The translations under genes and the position numbers were made by a program. 64,000 nt of DNA from positions 868,001 through 932,000 of the forward strand of contig NZ_JANZNT010000001.1 of assembly GCF_025153455.1 (NCBI RefSeq). The letters run 5' to 3'. A model generated the notes under the pieces. It worked only from the letters and a program-made list of their open reading frames with translations. It did not search any database and was not told the DNA's origin. Every line of letters starts with the position of its first letter. Position 1 is the stretch's first letter. The DNA is from Sphingomonas sp. BGYR3 (GTDB lineage: Bacteria; Pseudomonadota; Alphaproteobacteria; Sphingomonadales; Sphingomonadaceae). This document shows positions 1 to 8,996 of this stretch, piece by piece.

Positions 1-1218
1 ATAACCGAACCCGCCGACCTTGCGGACATGGTTCCAGCTATAATCCACGCCGACCAGCAGAACGTGCTCGACCGCGGACCCGGTGTTGAAATTGAGTTGG
101 AGATTATTGTCGGTGGAGAAGATCTCCATCCGTGCCTTGCTGCCATCGGCGTAAAGGCCGATGGTCCGCTGGGCGGGGTCGCGCAGCACCGCGCCCGTCG
201 CCGGATCAGTGACCGGCGCGCCCGTCACCGGATCAAGCAGAACATAGGGGTTGGCCGGATTGGAATAGCTGTCGGGATAATGGGTCAGATAGGTCAGGTC
301 GCTGTCGATATAGCGTGCCTTCAGGCTGACCTTCGCCGCATCGCTGAACCGGTGGGTCACCAGCGCCGTCCCCTGCAGCAGGCGGCCATCATACCGGTCC
401 CAGCCGGGCTTGCCGATGAAGCGGCTGTTGGGCAGCTGACCATTGGGATTGGGCAGGATGGTGCCGACAAGCGGCAGGAACTGCGACGTCGAGCCGCCGT
501 CGTCCTCCTGATACAGTCCAAGCAGCGTGATGTCCGTCGCGGCACTGGGCGACCAGGTGAGCGAGGGCGAGAGCATCACGCGGTCGTCGGGCACGAAATC
601 GGTCTGGCTGCCCGCATCGCGGATGCGCGCGACGATGCGGCCATTCAGGCCGGAGGTGATCGCACCGGTGAAGTCGCCAAGCACTTCCTTGCGATCGAAC
701 GAGCCGTAACGGACGGCAAGCTCGCCAGCGGAGACGGACGAGGGAAGCTTGGAGTTGAGGTTGATCAGGCCACCGAGGGCGCCCTGGCCGAACAACATTG
801 ACGAGGGGCCCCGCAGCACTTGGACGCTGTCAAAATTATAGGGATCAGCGCGGACGCTGGCATAAAAGCTGAAGATATCCCGCATCCCGTCGCGGAACTG
901 AAGCGCATCCAGGCCGCGGATAAATGCGCCATCGACGCGGCTGTCAGGGCCATAGGGATTGGCTTGCACGCCCGCGACGTAGTTCAGCGTGTCCGAGATC
1001 GAGACCGCCCCCTGCGCCTCGAACAATTCGTCGGTAATGATCGTCACCGGCTGCGGCACCTGGCTTGCCGGGGTGTCGGTCTTGGTCGCGCCACCTGCCG
1101 ACTGGTTTTCGCCGGTTACGACGATGTCAGTGTCGGAACGACCCTCTTGGCAAAAGGCGGCCGACGACATCAACGCCGCCGCTGAACCCACCGCGAACCG
1201 AACAAAACGCATATGCAT
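1..1218 (-). CDS. TonB-dependent siderophore-type receptor, C-terminus cut off by window edge
   Basis: This is an outer-membrane active transporter energised by TonB-ExbBD. The minus-strand frame is open from 1218 to the window edge, so only about the first 405 residues are present. It starts M-H-M-R-F-V with a short hydrophobic signal peptide (ending near A-A-F-C-Q). This is followed by D-I-V-V-T-G and a plug domain with Q-P-V-T-I-I-T-D and Y-V-A-G-V-Q-A-N-P-Y-G, a pattern typical of the FhuA/FepA-like siderophore-receptor family. L-R-G-P-S-S-M-L-F-G-Q-G closes the plug and the barrel begins after it. ATG codons at 1218 and 1212 are both possible. The gene follows the catabolic operon after a 193-bp gap from 1481 and faces the same way, so its ligand could be either a siderophore or that operon's substrate. 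The sequence does not decide between them. Confidence 0.88.
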   Translation of the reverse strand, partial: MHMRFVRFAVGSAAALMSSAAFCQEGRSDTDIVVTGENQSAGGATKTDTPASQVPQPVTIITDELFEAQGAVSISDTLNYVAGVQANPYGPDSRVDGAFIRGLDALQFRDGMRDIFSFYASVRADPYNFDSVQVLRGPSSMLFGQGALGGLINLNSKLPSSVSAGELAVRYGSFDRKEVLGDFTGAITSGLNGRIVARIRDAGSQTDFVPDDRVMLSPSLTWSPSAATDITLLGLYQEDDGGSTSQFLPLVGTILPNPNGQLPNSRFIGKPGWDRYDGRLLQGTALVTHRFSDAAKVSLKARYIDSDLTYLTHYPDSYSNPANPYVLLDPVTGAPVTDPATGAVLRDPAQRTIGLYADGSKARMEIFSTDNNLQLNFNTGSAVEHVLLVGVDYSWNHVRKVGGFGY

Positions 1219-1248
1219 CCCCTTATGATTGGCGATCGGCTAATGCGA

Positions 1249-1266
1249 CTTGTTATCAATAGCAAG
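1249..1266. promoter_or_regulatory. Imperfect 18-bp palindrome upstream of TBDR
   Basis: CTTGTTATCAATAGCAAG is an inverted repeat with two mismatched pairs, 31 bp upstream of the receptor start. It is AT-rich compared with its surroundings and is placed where an operator or promoter element would sit. It does not match a Fur or Irr consensus that I can recognise. Regulator unknown. Confidence 0.25.
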
Positions 1267-1480
1267 AAGTTTTCTGGACATGAGGGATTGGTGTGAATGA
1301 CGCATGTCGGGGCGCATGCCGATCGGGGCCATGCGCCAGGTAGCAGTTTCGGGAGGACGTGGTACGGGTGCTTCAAGGCAAAGTCGCCTTGGGCGCAGCA
1401 GCATCCGCAACCTGACATGCCCACGCAGGAGACCGGCACGACGACTGCTTACATTTTCTGCTAACCCAACCGATCGTCGG

Positions 1481-2287
1481 TCAAAGTCTGGACAGGATCA
1501 GTCGGGCACGCTCGACAACGGGCGCATCGATCATTTCGCCATCCAATGCGCAGGCCTTGCCATCCGCCGCATTGGCCGCCGCCAAGATCCGGCGGGCACG
1601 CGCGACCGCTTCGTCATCAGGCGCAAGGGCCGAATGAACCAGTTCAACCTGCATCGGATGAATACACAGCTTGCCACTAAAGCCAAGGTCTGCGGCGCGC
1701 CTGACCTCACCCAACATAGCGGCTGTATCGCGAAACGCCGCACACACCCCATCGATCGGCGGGGGCAGCCCGGCAGCTCTGGAGGCAATGGTCAACGACA
1801 GGCGGATCGGATCGAGCAGCCCTGTATCGCTTGCCATGCCAAGATCGTTCGCGAGGTCGATGGTGCCCAGCGCCAGCCTTGCAACACCCGGCGTGGCCGC
1901 GATCTGGTGAACGGCGGCAACGCCCCGTGCGCTTTCGATCAACGCGATCAAGGGGACACGGGTGACAATCCAGTCGAGCATCGGCCCCGGCTCCGCCTTG
2001 GGCAGCATTACGCCAAAGATGCCGCCGCGATCGACAAGCGCCCGGTCTGCCGCCTCGTCCGATGTCCCCGCGCCATTGATCCGCACGATGACGCGCGCCC
2101 CGGTTTCGACAAGCCCGCGCACATGATCGCGCGCCGCCGTCCTTGCCGCTGGCGCGACCGCATCTTCCAGATCGACGATCACCAGATCGGCGCCGGACGA
2201 AAGCGCCCGGTCAAAACGGTCGGGCCGATCGCCGGGCACGAACAACAGGCTGCGCGCAGATGCGATCGCCGAAGCGTCGGCGTTCAT
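1481..2287 (-). CDS. HpcH/HpaI (CitE-like) aldolase/lyase
   Basis: This is a 268-residue CitE/HpcH-type TIM-barrel lyase of the citrate lyase beta / malyl-, citramalyl- or hydroxymethylglutaryl-CoA lyase group. Such enzymes cleave a 3-hydroxyacyl-CoA with Mg2+. Visible motifs are the N-terminal R-S-L-L-F-V-P-G-D-R-P, D-L-V-I-V-D-L-E-D-A-V (metal/CoA site) and R-I-N-G, then I-A-L-I-E-S-A-R-G-V with the metal-binding Glu, and G-K-L-C-I-H-P near the C-terminus. ATG 2287 is chosen because it overlaps the stop of the preceding CoA-transferase gene by 4 bp (ATGA), showing translational coupling. The upstream transferase would load CoA onto an acid that this enzyme then splits. Exact substrate not determinable. 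Confidence 0.85.
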   Translation of the reverse strand: MNADASAIASARSLLFVPGDRPDRFDRALSSGADLVIVDLEDAVAPAARTAARDHVRGLVETGARVIVRINGAGTSDEAADRALVDRGGIFGVMLPKAEPGPMLDWIVTRVPLIALIESARGVAAVHQIAATPGVARLALGTIDLANDLGMASDTGLLDPIRLSLTIASRAAGLPPPIDGVCAAFRDTAAMLGEVRRAADLGFSGKLCIHPMQVELVHSALAPDDEAVARARRILAAANAADGKACALDGEMIDAPVVERARLILSRL

Positions 2288-3426
2288 GCAACCTTTGCCT
2301 CGATCAGCCCCAGTTCGGCGAGGATCGCTTGCGTATCCGCGCCCGGCGCGGGAATGGCATCCATTCGCGCATCGGCCTGCCCCGGCGGGAGCAACGCCGA
2401 AACCGGACCCTGCGGCGTCGCCACCTTGCGCCAGCGCCTGCGCGCTGCAAGCTGCGGATGCGACCAGAGGGCAGCCATATCGTTGACCTGTGCATTGGCG
2501 ATCTGAGCCTTGTCGAGCCGCTCGATCAAGGCGGCGCTGCTCAGCTTGCCCAGCACCGCGTCGAGGATCGGTTCCAGCGTCTCGCGATTGGCCGAACGCT
2601 GGCTGTTGCCGGCAAAGCGCGGATCCTCGGCAAGAGCGAGATCGCCCATGACCTCCGCACAGAAACTCCGCCATTCGCGCTCGTTCTGGATACCGAACAG
2701 CACCTCGCCATCGGCCGTGCGGAACGGTCCATATGGGTAGATGGTGGCATGGCGCGCGCCGGTGCGCGGCGGCTGGGCCGCGCCGTCGAATGCATAGTAC
2801 ATGGGAAAGCCCATCCATTCGGCCATCGCCTCAAGCATCGAGACGTCGATATGCCGCCCCCTGCCCGTCCTGCCCCGTTCGATCAGTGCAGCGAGGATGT
2901 TGGTATAGGCATACATGCCCGCCGCGATATCGGCGATCGAACAGCCCGATTTGGCCACCTGTTCAGGCGTGCCGGTAACCGACAGAAACCCGGACTCGCT
3001 CTGGATCAGCAGGTCATAGGCCTTGCGATCACGATAGGGGCCGTCCTGCCCATATCCCGAAATGTCGCAGACGATCAGCGCGGGGTGTTCGGATGCCAGC
3101 GACGCATAGTCAAAGCCCATCCGCGCGGTGGCGCCGGGGGCAAGGTTCTGGACCAGAACGTCGGCGCGGGCGACGAGCCGTGACAGCGCCTCGCGGCCGA
3201 GCGGCGACTTGAGGTCGAGGGTGATGCTTTCCTTCGACCGGTTGCACCAGACGAAGTGGGAGGCGAGACCATTGACCCTGTCGTCATAGTCGCGGGCGAA
3301 ATCGCCGCCACCGGGCCGCTCGACCTTGATCACCCGCGCGCCCAGATCGGCGAGCTGGCGCGTCGCAAACGGGGCCGCGATGGCATGTTCAAGACTGACA
3401 ACCGTGATCCCTTCAAGCGGGCGCAT
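2284..3426 (-). CDS. CaiB/BaiF family III CoA-transferase
   Basis: A 380-residue family III CoA-transferase, which moves CoA between carboxylic acids (usually from succinyl-CoA) through an aspartyl anhydride. Recognised from the start M-R-P-L-E-G-I-T-V-V-S-L-E-H, the A-x-P-F-A-T-R-Q-L-A-D-L-G-A-R-V-I-K-V-E-R-P block and the K-A-Y-D-L-L-I-Q-S-E-S-G segment, where the family has a conserved Asp. D-I-A-A-G-M-Y-A also fits the family. Length is normal. ATG 3426 has GGAG 7 nt upstream. It sits between an ALDH gene and the coupled HpcH lyase gene, so it probably activates the acid made by one of the operon's dehydrogenases. Confidence 0.88.
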   Translation of the reverse strand: MRPLEGITVVSLEHAIAAPFATRQLADLGARVIKVERPGGGDFARDYDDRVNGLASHFVWCNRSKESITLDLKSPLGREALSRLVARADVLVQNLAPGATARMGFDYASLASEHPALIVCDISGYGQDGPYRDRKAYDLLIQSESGFLSVTGTPEQVAKSGCSIADIAAGMYAYTNILAALIERGRTGRGRHIDVSMLEAMAEWMGFPMYYAFDGAAQPPRTGARHATIYPYGPFRTADGEVLFGIQNEREWRSFCAEVMGDLALAEDPRFAGNSQRSANRETLEPILDAVLGKLSSAALIERLDKAQIANAQVNDMAALWSHPQLAARRRWRKVATPQGPVSALLPPGQADARMDAIPAPGADTQAILAELGLIEAKVA

Positions 3427-3490
3427 GATGAGGCTCCGTTTCGGCTTCGAAGGACAAGGGAAGCGGGCGGCGCGGGGCCGCCCGCAACCG

Positions 3491-4963
3491 TCACTTTCGG
3501 AACATGTACGTCTTGGTGTTGGTGAATTCGGCCAAGCCCTCGGCCCCGTTTTCGACGCCCAGGCCCGACTGTTTGTGGCCGCCGAACGGGATGTCGATGC
3601 CGTGGATGTGGATTTCGTTCACCCACACGGTGCCCGCCTCGATCCGCTCGGCAACGGCAATCGCCGCCTCGCGATCCTTGCCCCAAACCGATGCGGCAAG
3701 GCCGAAGGGGGTGTCGTTGGCCCGCGCTACGACCTCATCGATCTCATCGAACGCCAGGATGGGGACAATCGGGCCGAACGGCTCCTCACGCACGATGCGG
3801 CTGTCATCGGGCGGATTGTCGACGACGGTGACCGGAACGAAGTTGCCGGGCAGGCTCTCATCGATGGTCCCGCCGATCGTCACCTTGTGACCCTGTTCAG
3901 CGACATCGGCGAACAGGCTGCGCAGTTTGTCATACTGCATCCGGTTCTGGATCGGACCCAGGTCGGTGTCCGGGTCCATGCCGTCACCGACCCGGATGCC
4001 GCGCGCATAGTCGGTAAAGGCCGCCACGAAGTCAGCATGGATCGAACGATGCACGTAGATTCGCTTCGATGCGATGCACCACTGGCCCGAATTGCCGAAC
4101 GCGGCCCAGAACAGGGTCGGCACGATCGACTGCCAGTCGGCATCGGCAAGCACGATCGCCGGGTCCTTGCCGCCCAGTTCAAGCGTCACGCGCTTCAGCG
4201 TGCCTGCGCTCGACGCCATCACCTTCTTGCCGGTAGCGGTGGAGCCGGTGAAGCTGATTTTGGCAACATCCGGGTGCTCGGTCAGCTGCTGGCCAAGTTC
4301 GTTGCCGCCAGAGACAATGTTGAGCACGCCGGCCGGAAACACCTGCTGCGCAATCTCGCCAAAGCGCAGCGTGCAGAGCGGCGTGTAGGGCGACGGCTTC
4401 ATGACCATCGTGTTGCCCGTGACCAGGCAGGGCGCGATTTTCCACAGGCCAAGCAGCACCGGGAAGTTCCACGGCGTGATGGCGCCGACAACGCCGAGCG
4501 GGGTGTGGCGGATCTCGACCACATGCTCGTCGGTATCCTCGACCACCTGGGGCGGCAGCCGGCGCTTGGCGACTTCCCGCACCCAGTAGATTGCGGCTTC
4601 CACCTCGCTTTTCGCCATCGAGTGCCGCGGCTTACCCTGTTCAAGGGTCAAAAGGCGGATCAGGTCGTCCTTGTGCGCCTCAAGCGCGTCGGCATACTCA
4701 CCGATCAGCGCACCACGCTCGTCCCAGCTCATCGCCGACCAGGCGGGGAAAGCCGCCTTGGCCCCCGCGACCGCCGCGTCCAGATGCTCCGCACTCCCAT
4801 CGGGCGCGCGGGCAAGCACCTCGTTGGTCGCAGGATTGAACACATCGAAGGTCGTGTTGGTTTCGATCAGGCGACCGCCAATGCTGAGGGCATAGGGGCC
4901 GTTGAAATCGACACGGACCGCGCTCCGGTCGGCCGGGGCATCCAGTTCAGCTGCTTCGCTCAT
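3491..4963 (-). CDS. NAD(P)+-dependent aldehyde dehydrogenase (first of two)
   Basis: Cytoplasmic aldehyde dehydrogenase superfamily enzyme of about 490 residues. It shows I-T-P-W-N-F-P (cofactor binding), F-T-G-S-T-A-T-G, the general-base Glu in T-L-E-L-G-G-K-D and the catalytic Cys in N-S-G-Q-W-C. E-E-P-F-G-P-I-V-P follows near the C-terminus. A GTG at 4981 also opens the frame. However AAGGAG lies 3 nt before ATG 4966 and 6 nt before ATG 4963, so one of those is the start and I use 4963. It is the fourth gene from the distal end of the operon, 64 bp before the CaiB gene. Together with the other ALDH it suggests either two aldehyde steps or a dialdehyde/diol substrate (inference). Confidence 0.9.
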   Translation of the reverse strand: MSEAAELDAPADRSAVRVDFNGPYALSIGGRLIETNTTFDVFNPATNEVLARAPDGSAEHLDAAVAGAKAAFPAWSAMSWDERGALIGEYADALEAHKDDLIRLLTLEQGKPRHSMAKSEVEAAIYWVREVAKRRLPPQVVEDTDEHVVEIRHTPLGVVGAITPWNFPVLLGLWKIAPCLVTGNTMVMKPSPYTPLCTLRFGEIAQQVFPAGVLNIVSGGNELGQQLTEHPDVAKISFTGSTATGKKVMASSAGTLKRVTLELGGKDPAIVLADADWQSIVPTLFWAAFGNSGQWCIASKRIYVHRSIHADFVAAFTDYARGIRVGDGMDPDTDLGPIQNRMQYDKLRSLFADVAEQGHKVTIGGTIDESLPGNFVPVTVVDNPPDDSRIVREEPFGPIVPILAFDEIDEVVARANDTPFGLAASVWGKDREAAIAVAERIEAGTVWVNEIHIHGIDIPFGGHKQSGLGVENGAEGLAEFTNTKTYMFRK

Positions 4964-4996
4964 CATCTGCTCCTTTTGCACTACCCCCGAAATCGT

Positions 4997-5743
4997 TCAG
5001 ACCGACCGGCCGCCATCGACCGGCAGTTCAACACCGGTGATGAAGTCGGCGGTCGCAAGGTAAACCGCGGCATCCGCGACATCGCCCGCCTCGCACAGCC
5101 GCCCGAGCGGGATCGAGCCGAGGAAGCGCGCGCGGTTTTCCGGCGTGTCGGGCATGCCCATGAAATCCTCCAGCATGCCGGTCGCGCCCATCACCGGGGC
5201 GATGGCATTCACCCGGATCTTGTAGGGCGCGAACTCGACGGCCAGCGCCTTTGACAGGGTGTTCGCTGCACCCTTCGACCCGGCATACCAGCTAAGGCCG
5301 GGGCGCGGCCGGATGCCCGATACCGACCCTACGTTCAGCATCACCCCGCCGCCATTGTCGCGCATCGCGGGCACGACGGCCTGGACCATGTGGTAAATGC
5401 TTTTGACGTTGACGGCATAGACGCGGTCGAACGTCTCCTCATCCACCTCCAGCGCGGGCTGGTTGCGGTGGGTGTATCCGGCATTGTTGACGACGATGTC
5501 CGGGGTGCCGAAACGGGCCTGTATCGCTGCGATCGCGGCATCGATATCGGCACGCTTGCTGACATCGGCACGCAGCGCAATCGCGCGATCGGGGCCGATC
5601 GCCGCAGCGACCCGCTCGGCCCCGTCCAGGTTCAGGTCGACCACCGCCACGCGTGCGCCAAGGCCCGCGAACCGATGCGCGATCGCCTCTCCGAACCCGC
5701 TTGCCGCGCCGGTCACCAGCGCGACCTTGTTCTTCAAATCCAT
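4997..5743 (-). CDS. Short-chain dehydrogenase/reductase
   Basis: A 248-residue classical SDR with a Rossmann fold. It has T-G-A-A-S-G-F-G near residue 11 (dinucleotide binding), V-V-D-L with an acidic residue after beta-2 (suggesting NAD+ preference), N-N-A-G, and the catalytic Ser plus Y-A-G-S-K (Y-x-x-x-K). The ending V-D-G-G-R-S-V is typical of the FabG-like subgroup. ATG 5743 has AGGAG 7 nt upstream. It lies between the two ALDH genes in the same operon and would oxidise a secondary or primary alcohol, or reduce a keto group, of the common substrate. Confidence 0.9.
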   Translation of the reverse strand: MDLKNKVALVTGAASGFGEAIAHRFAGLGARVAVVDLNLDGAERVAAAIGPDRAIALRADVSKRADIDAAIAAIQARFGTPDIVVNNAGYTHRNQPALEVDEETFDRVYAVNVKSIYHMVQAVVPAMRDNGGGVMLNVGSVSGIRPRPGLSWYAGSKGAANTLSKALAVEFAPYKIRVNAIAPVMGATGMLEDFMGMPDTPENRARFLGSIPLGRLCEAGDVADAAVYLATADFITGVELPVDGGRSV

Positions 5744-5774
5744 GTCCTGCTCCTGTTGCCGATCGCGCCGCCGC

Positions 5775-7223
5775 CTATCGATGGTCGATCACGATCGTCT
5801 TGGTCTTGCTGAAGTCGTGCAGCGCAGCGAAGCCCTTCTCGCGCCCGTGCCCGCTCTTTCCCGACCCGCCAAAGGGAAGCTCGATGCCCGCGCCAGCGCC
5901 ATAGCAGTTCACGAACAGCTGCCCTGCACGCACGCGCTTGGCCAGCCGCATCTGCCGCCCGCCGTCGCGGGTCCAGACTGCCGCGACCAGCGCATAGTCG
6001 GTCGCATTGGCCAGGGCGACGGCATCCGCCTCGTCATCGAACGGCAGGATGCTCAGCACCGGGCCGAAAACCTCCTCGCGCGCGATCGCATGGTCGCGGG
6101 GCACCGCGCCGAACAGTGTCGGTGCAACGAAGAACCCGCCTGCCGGCAGTGCGGGGTCCAGCCTGCCCTGCGCAAGCACAGGGATGCCGTCGCTGCGTGC
6201 GCGATCGATGAAGGATTGAACGCGGGCCTGCTGCTTGGCGGTGATGATCGGGCCGCAATCGGCGTCCATTGCCGGAGTGCCGACCCGCACCCGGGCAAAG
6301 GCGTCCGCTAGCCGCTCGACGAGCGCGTCGTGGATCGATCGTTCGACCAGCAGGCGGCTGCCCGCAGAACAGGTCTGACCGCTGTTCTGGACAATCGCAT
6401 TGACGATCACCGGCACCGCGCGGTTGAGATCGGCGTCGGCGAACACGATCTGCGGCGACTTGCCGCCCAGTTCGAGCGTGCAGGTGATATAATGGTCGGC
6501 GCACAGCTTCTGGATGATCTGGCCGACCTCCGGCGATCCGGTGAAGGAGACGAAATCGACACCGGGATGCGATGCCAGCGCAGCGCCTGCGGTCGCCCCG
6601 CGCCCGGTCACTACGTTGATCGCCCCTGCAGGAAAACCGACCTCGGCCGCGAGCGCCGCAAGCCGAAGGGCGCTTGCCGAGGCATCTTCCGCCGGCTTCA
6701 GCACCGTCGCGTTCCCGGCGGCGAGTGCGGGCGCCAGCGTTCGCCCGAACATCTGGGCAGGGTAGTTCCAGGGAAGGATGTGCCCGGTGACGCCATGCGG
6801 CTCGTTGATCACGGCGACATGGTGCCCATCCAGATACGGGATCGTCTCCCCGTGGAACTTGTCCGCCGCCCCGCCATAGAATTCGAAATAGCGGGCCAGC
6901 GCGGCGGCATCGGCGCGGGCGACGCGCATCGGCTTGCCGGTATCCCGCGCTTCGATCCCGGCGATTTCATCGGCATTGGCCGCGACCGCATCCGCAAAGC
7001 GGGTGAGCAGGCGCCCCCGCTCGGTCGCGGTCAGCCGGCCCCACGCCCCTTCGTCGAACGCCTGACGCGCGGCGGCGACCGCCCGGTCGATATCGCGCTC
7101 GCCGCTATCGGCGATCTCGCCATAGGCTTCGCCCGTCGAGGGATCGATCATCGGCAGGCTATCGGCCGTCTTCGCTTCGTGCCAATCGCCGCCGATGAAG
7201 TTACGCATACTCGCTTCGGTCAT
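5775..7223 (-). CDS. NAD(P)+-dependent aldehyde dehydrogenase (second of two)
   Basis: A 482-residue ALDH. It contains I-L-P-W-N-Y-P, F-T-G-S-P-E-V-G, T-L-E-L-G-G-K-S with the general-base Glu, N-S-G-Q-T-C with the catalytic Cys and E-E-V-F-G-P-V-L. It is clearly different from the other ALDH in the operon (betaine-aldehyde/PEG-aldehyde dehydrogenase-like in general appearance), so this is not a recent duplication. It directly follows the GMC oxidoreductase gene (28 bp), and the natural reading is that it oxidises the aldehyde made by that enzyme. Start 7223 has only a weak Shine-Dalgarno sequence. Confidence 0.9.
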   Translation of the reverse strand: MTEASMRNFIGGDWHEAKTADSLPMIDPSTGEAYGEIADSGERDIDRAVAAARQAFDEGAWGRLTATERGRLLTRFADAVAANADEIAGIEARDTGKPMRVARADAAALARYFEFYGGAADKFHGETIPYLDGHHVAVINEPHGVTGHILPWNYPAQMFGRTLAPALAAGNATVLKPAEDASASALRLAALAAEVGFPAGAINVVTGRGATAGAALASHPGVDFVSFTGSPEVGQIIQKLCADHYITCTLELGGKSPQIVFADADLNRAVPVIVNAIVQNSGQTCSAGSRLLVERSIHDALVERLADAFARVRVGTPAMDADCGPIITAKQQARVQSFIDRARSDGIPVLAQGRLDPALPAGGFFVAPTLFGAVPRDHAIAREEVFGPVLSILPFDDEADAVALANATDYALVAAVWTRDGGRQMRLAKRVRAGQLFVNCYGAGAGIELPFGGSGKSGHGREKGFAALHDFSKTKTIVIDHR

Positions 7224-7250
7224 CTGATCCGCCTGCTGTTTATTCTACCC

Positions 7251-8960
7251 TCAACCCCCGGCGATCAATCGAGCGCCGCGATAACCGATCAAAAACGATG
7301 GGGCGTTGGTGTTGCTCGTCGTAATGCTCGGCATGACCGAGGCGTCCGCGACACGCAGCCCGGCGATCCCGTGAACGCGCAGCTGCGGATCGACGACCGC
7401 ATCGGGCCCGCTGCCCATTTTGGCGGTTCCAACCGGGTGGTAGAAGGTCGCTGCCGCCTTTTTCAGGAAGGCCCGATACGACGCCGGGTCGGCCGCCTGA
7501 GCGCCCGGCAGCACCTCTTCCTTGCGGATGCGGCCATAGGCGGACGAATTGCCGATCGCGCGGGCCAGCTCGGTCGCAGCCTTGAACGCCGCGATATCCT
7601 GCTCCGTGCCCAGAAAGTTGGGATCGATCACCGGCACCGCACGCGGATCGGCCGAGGTGATGGTCACCGAACCGCGCGCCTCGGGCCGCATGACGCCCGA
7701 CAGGATGGCATAGCAATTGGGCCGCTTCAGCCCCAGTTCCGGCGTCGCGAATGGCAGGCTGACATAAAGCGCAGTGATATCGGGCCGGGCAAGCCCTGGC
7801 TGCGAGCGCCACCACATATAGACTTCGGAATGGTTGTACGCGGTCGGCGGCAGCGGTCGCTGCGCCTCGAAATTGACGCCCGCGCCAAGAACGTGGTCGG
7901 ACAGGTTCGCACCGACGCCGCGCAGCCCCGCGACCGGCGCAATCCCCAGCTTGCGAAGCTGCGCCGGATCGCCGATGCCCGACAGCGTCAGGATCTTTGG
8001 CGTCATGATCGCGCCCGCCGACAGGATGACTTCCCGGGTCGCGCGGACCTTCACCGGCTTGCCGCCGTGGAGATATTCGACGCCGACACAGCGCCCCTTT
8101 TCGATCAGCAGCCGCAGCACCGGCGCGTCGGTCAGGACGCTCAGCTTCGCGCCCTGTTCCAGCGCGGGGCGCAGGAACGCGGCGGCACTGTTCTGCCGCT
8201 TGCCCATATAGATGTTGAAATTGACCCAGGCCGGCCCCTCGATCTTGGGACCGTTGATGTCGTAATTCTCCTCATAGCCGAGCGACTTCGCACCAGCGAT
8301 GAATGCCTGCGCGCCCTCATGCCCTTTGGCCGGATCGGGACGGGTGATGTGGAGCGGACCGCCCGCCCCGCGCAGGTCGCTTGCCCCGCCCTGCCAATCC
8401 TCCAGCGCCTTGTAATCGGGCAGCACCGATGCCCAGTCCCAGGCGGTGGCGCCATCCTGTGCCCATGAATCGAAATCGCCCGGCACGCCGCGCGCATAGA
8501 TCATGCAGTTGACGCTGCCGCAGCCGCCCAGCCCCTCGCCGCGCGGATAGGCGATCTTGCGATTGTCGGCATGGCGCTGCGGGGCCGTCTCATATCCCTT
8601 GGTGAATGGCAGCGCCAGCGCCTCCGGCCAGCGCGCCGGATCGGTGATCTGCGGCACCTCGTCGCTCGGCCCCGCCTCCAGGACCAGGACGTTGGCGCCG
8701 GTTCGCCGCGCAAGCTCACCGGCCAAGGTGCCGCCCGCAGTGCCCGCCCCGATCACGATGTAATCTGCACTGCGCGGCACGGGAACGGTCCGCGTGGACT
8801 GGGCAAACGCCGGACCGGCAGCCAGCGAGAGCGCGTTTGCCGCAGCAAGTCCCATGCCCGCCATCGTCGCACGGGCAATGAACGCGCGCCGGTCGATCGC
8901 GCCAGTCGAAAGATCATGTGCCGCGGCGTTCACGCCGTCCTTGTCGAAATCGCCTGTCAT
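7251..8960 (-). CDS. Tat-exported GMC-family FAD alcohol oxidoreductase
   Basis: Glucose-methanol-choline oxidoreductase of about 569 residues, a flavoprotein that oxidises an alcohol to an aldehyde. It has a twin-arginine leader (D-R-R-A-F-I-A-R followed by an Ala-rich hydrophobic stretch to A-F-A), which implies periplasmic export of the folded FAD protein. The body has the FAD site I-G-A-G-T-A-G-G, the GMC signature around L-S-A-G-A-I-M-T-P-K-I-L and the C-terminal catalytic H-P-V-G-T. The Asn of S-N-T-N-A-P-S completes the active site. ATG 8960 has GAGG 6 nt upstream; ATG 8972 is the alternative. Combined with an ALDH and a TBDR it resembles the polyether alcohol (PEG) degradation logic of sphingomonads, but the substrate is not proven. 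Confidence 0.9.
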   Translation of the reverse strand: MTGDFDKDGVNAAAHDLSTGAIDRRAFIARATMAGMGLAAANALSLAAGPAFAQSTRTVPVPRSADYIVIGAGTAGGTLAGELARRTGANVLVLEAGPSDEVPQITDPARWPEALALPFTKGYETAPQRHADNRKIAYPRGEGLGGCGSVNCMIYARGVPGDFDSWAQDGATAWDWASVLPDYKALEDWQGGASDLRGAGGPLHITRPDPAKGHEGAQAFIAGAKSLGYEENYDINGPKIEGPAWVNFNIYMGKRQNSAAAFLRPALEQGAKLSVLTDAPVLRLLIEKGRCVGVEYLHGGKPVKVRATREVILSAGAIMTPKILTLSGIGDPAQLRKLGIAPVAGLRGVGANLSDHVLGAGVNFEAQRPLPPTAYNHSEVYMWWRSQPGLARPDITALYVSLPFATPELGLKRPNCYAILSGVMRPEARGSVTITSADPRAVPVIDPNFLGTEQDIAAFKAATELARAIGNSSAYGRIRKEEVLPGAQAADPASYRAFLKKAAATFYHPVGTAKMGSGPDAVVDPQLRVHGIAGLRVADASVMPSITTSNTNAPSFLIGYRGARLIAGG

Positions 8961-8996
8961 CCTCTGCCTCATCGAATTGGTTGTTGGAACAACGGC

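Noticed and set aside
3326..5254. 642-codon plus-strand reading frame opposite ALDH and SDR genes
   Set aside because: Antisense shadow of clear dehydrogenase genes, rich in Arg/His/Gly as expected from GC-rich complementary strands.
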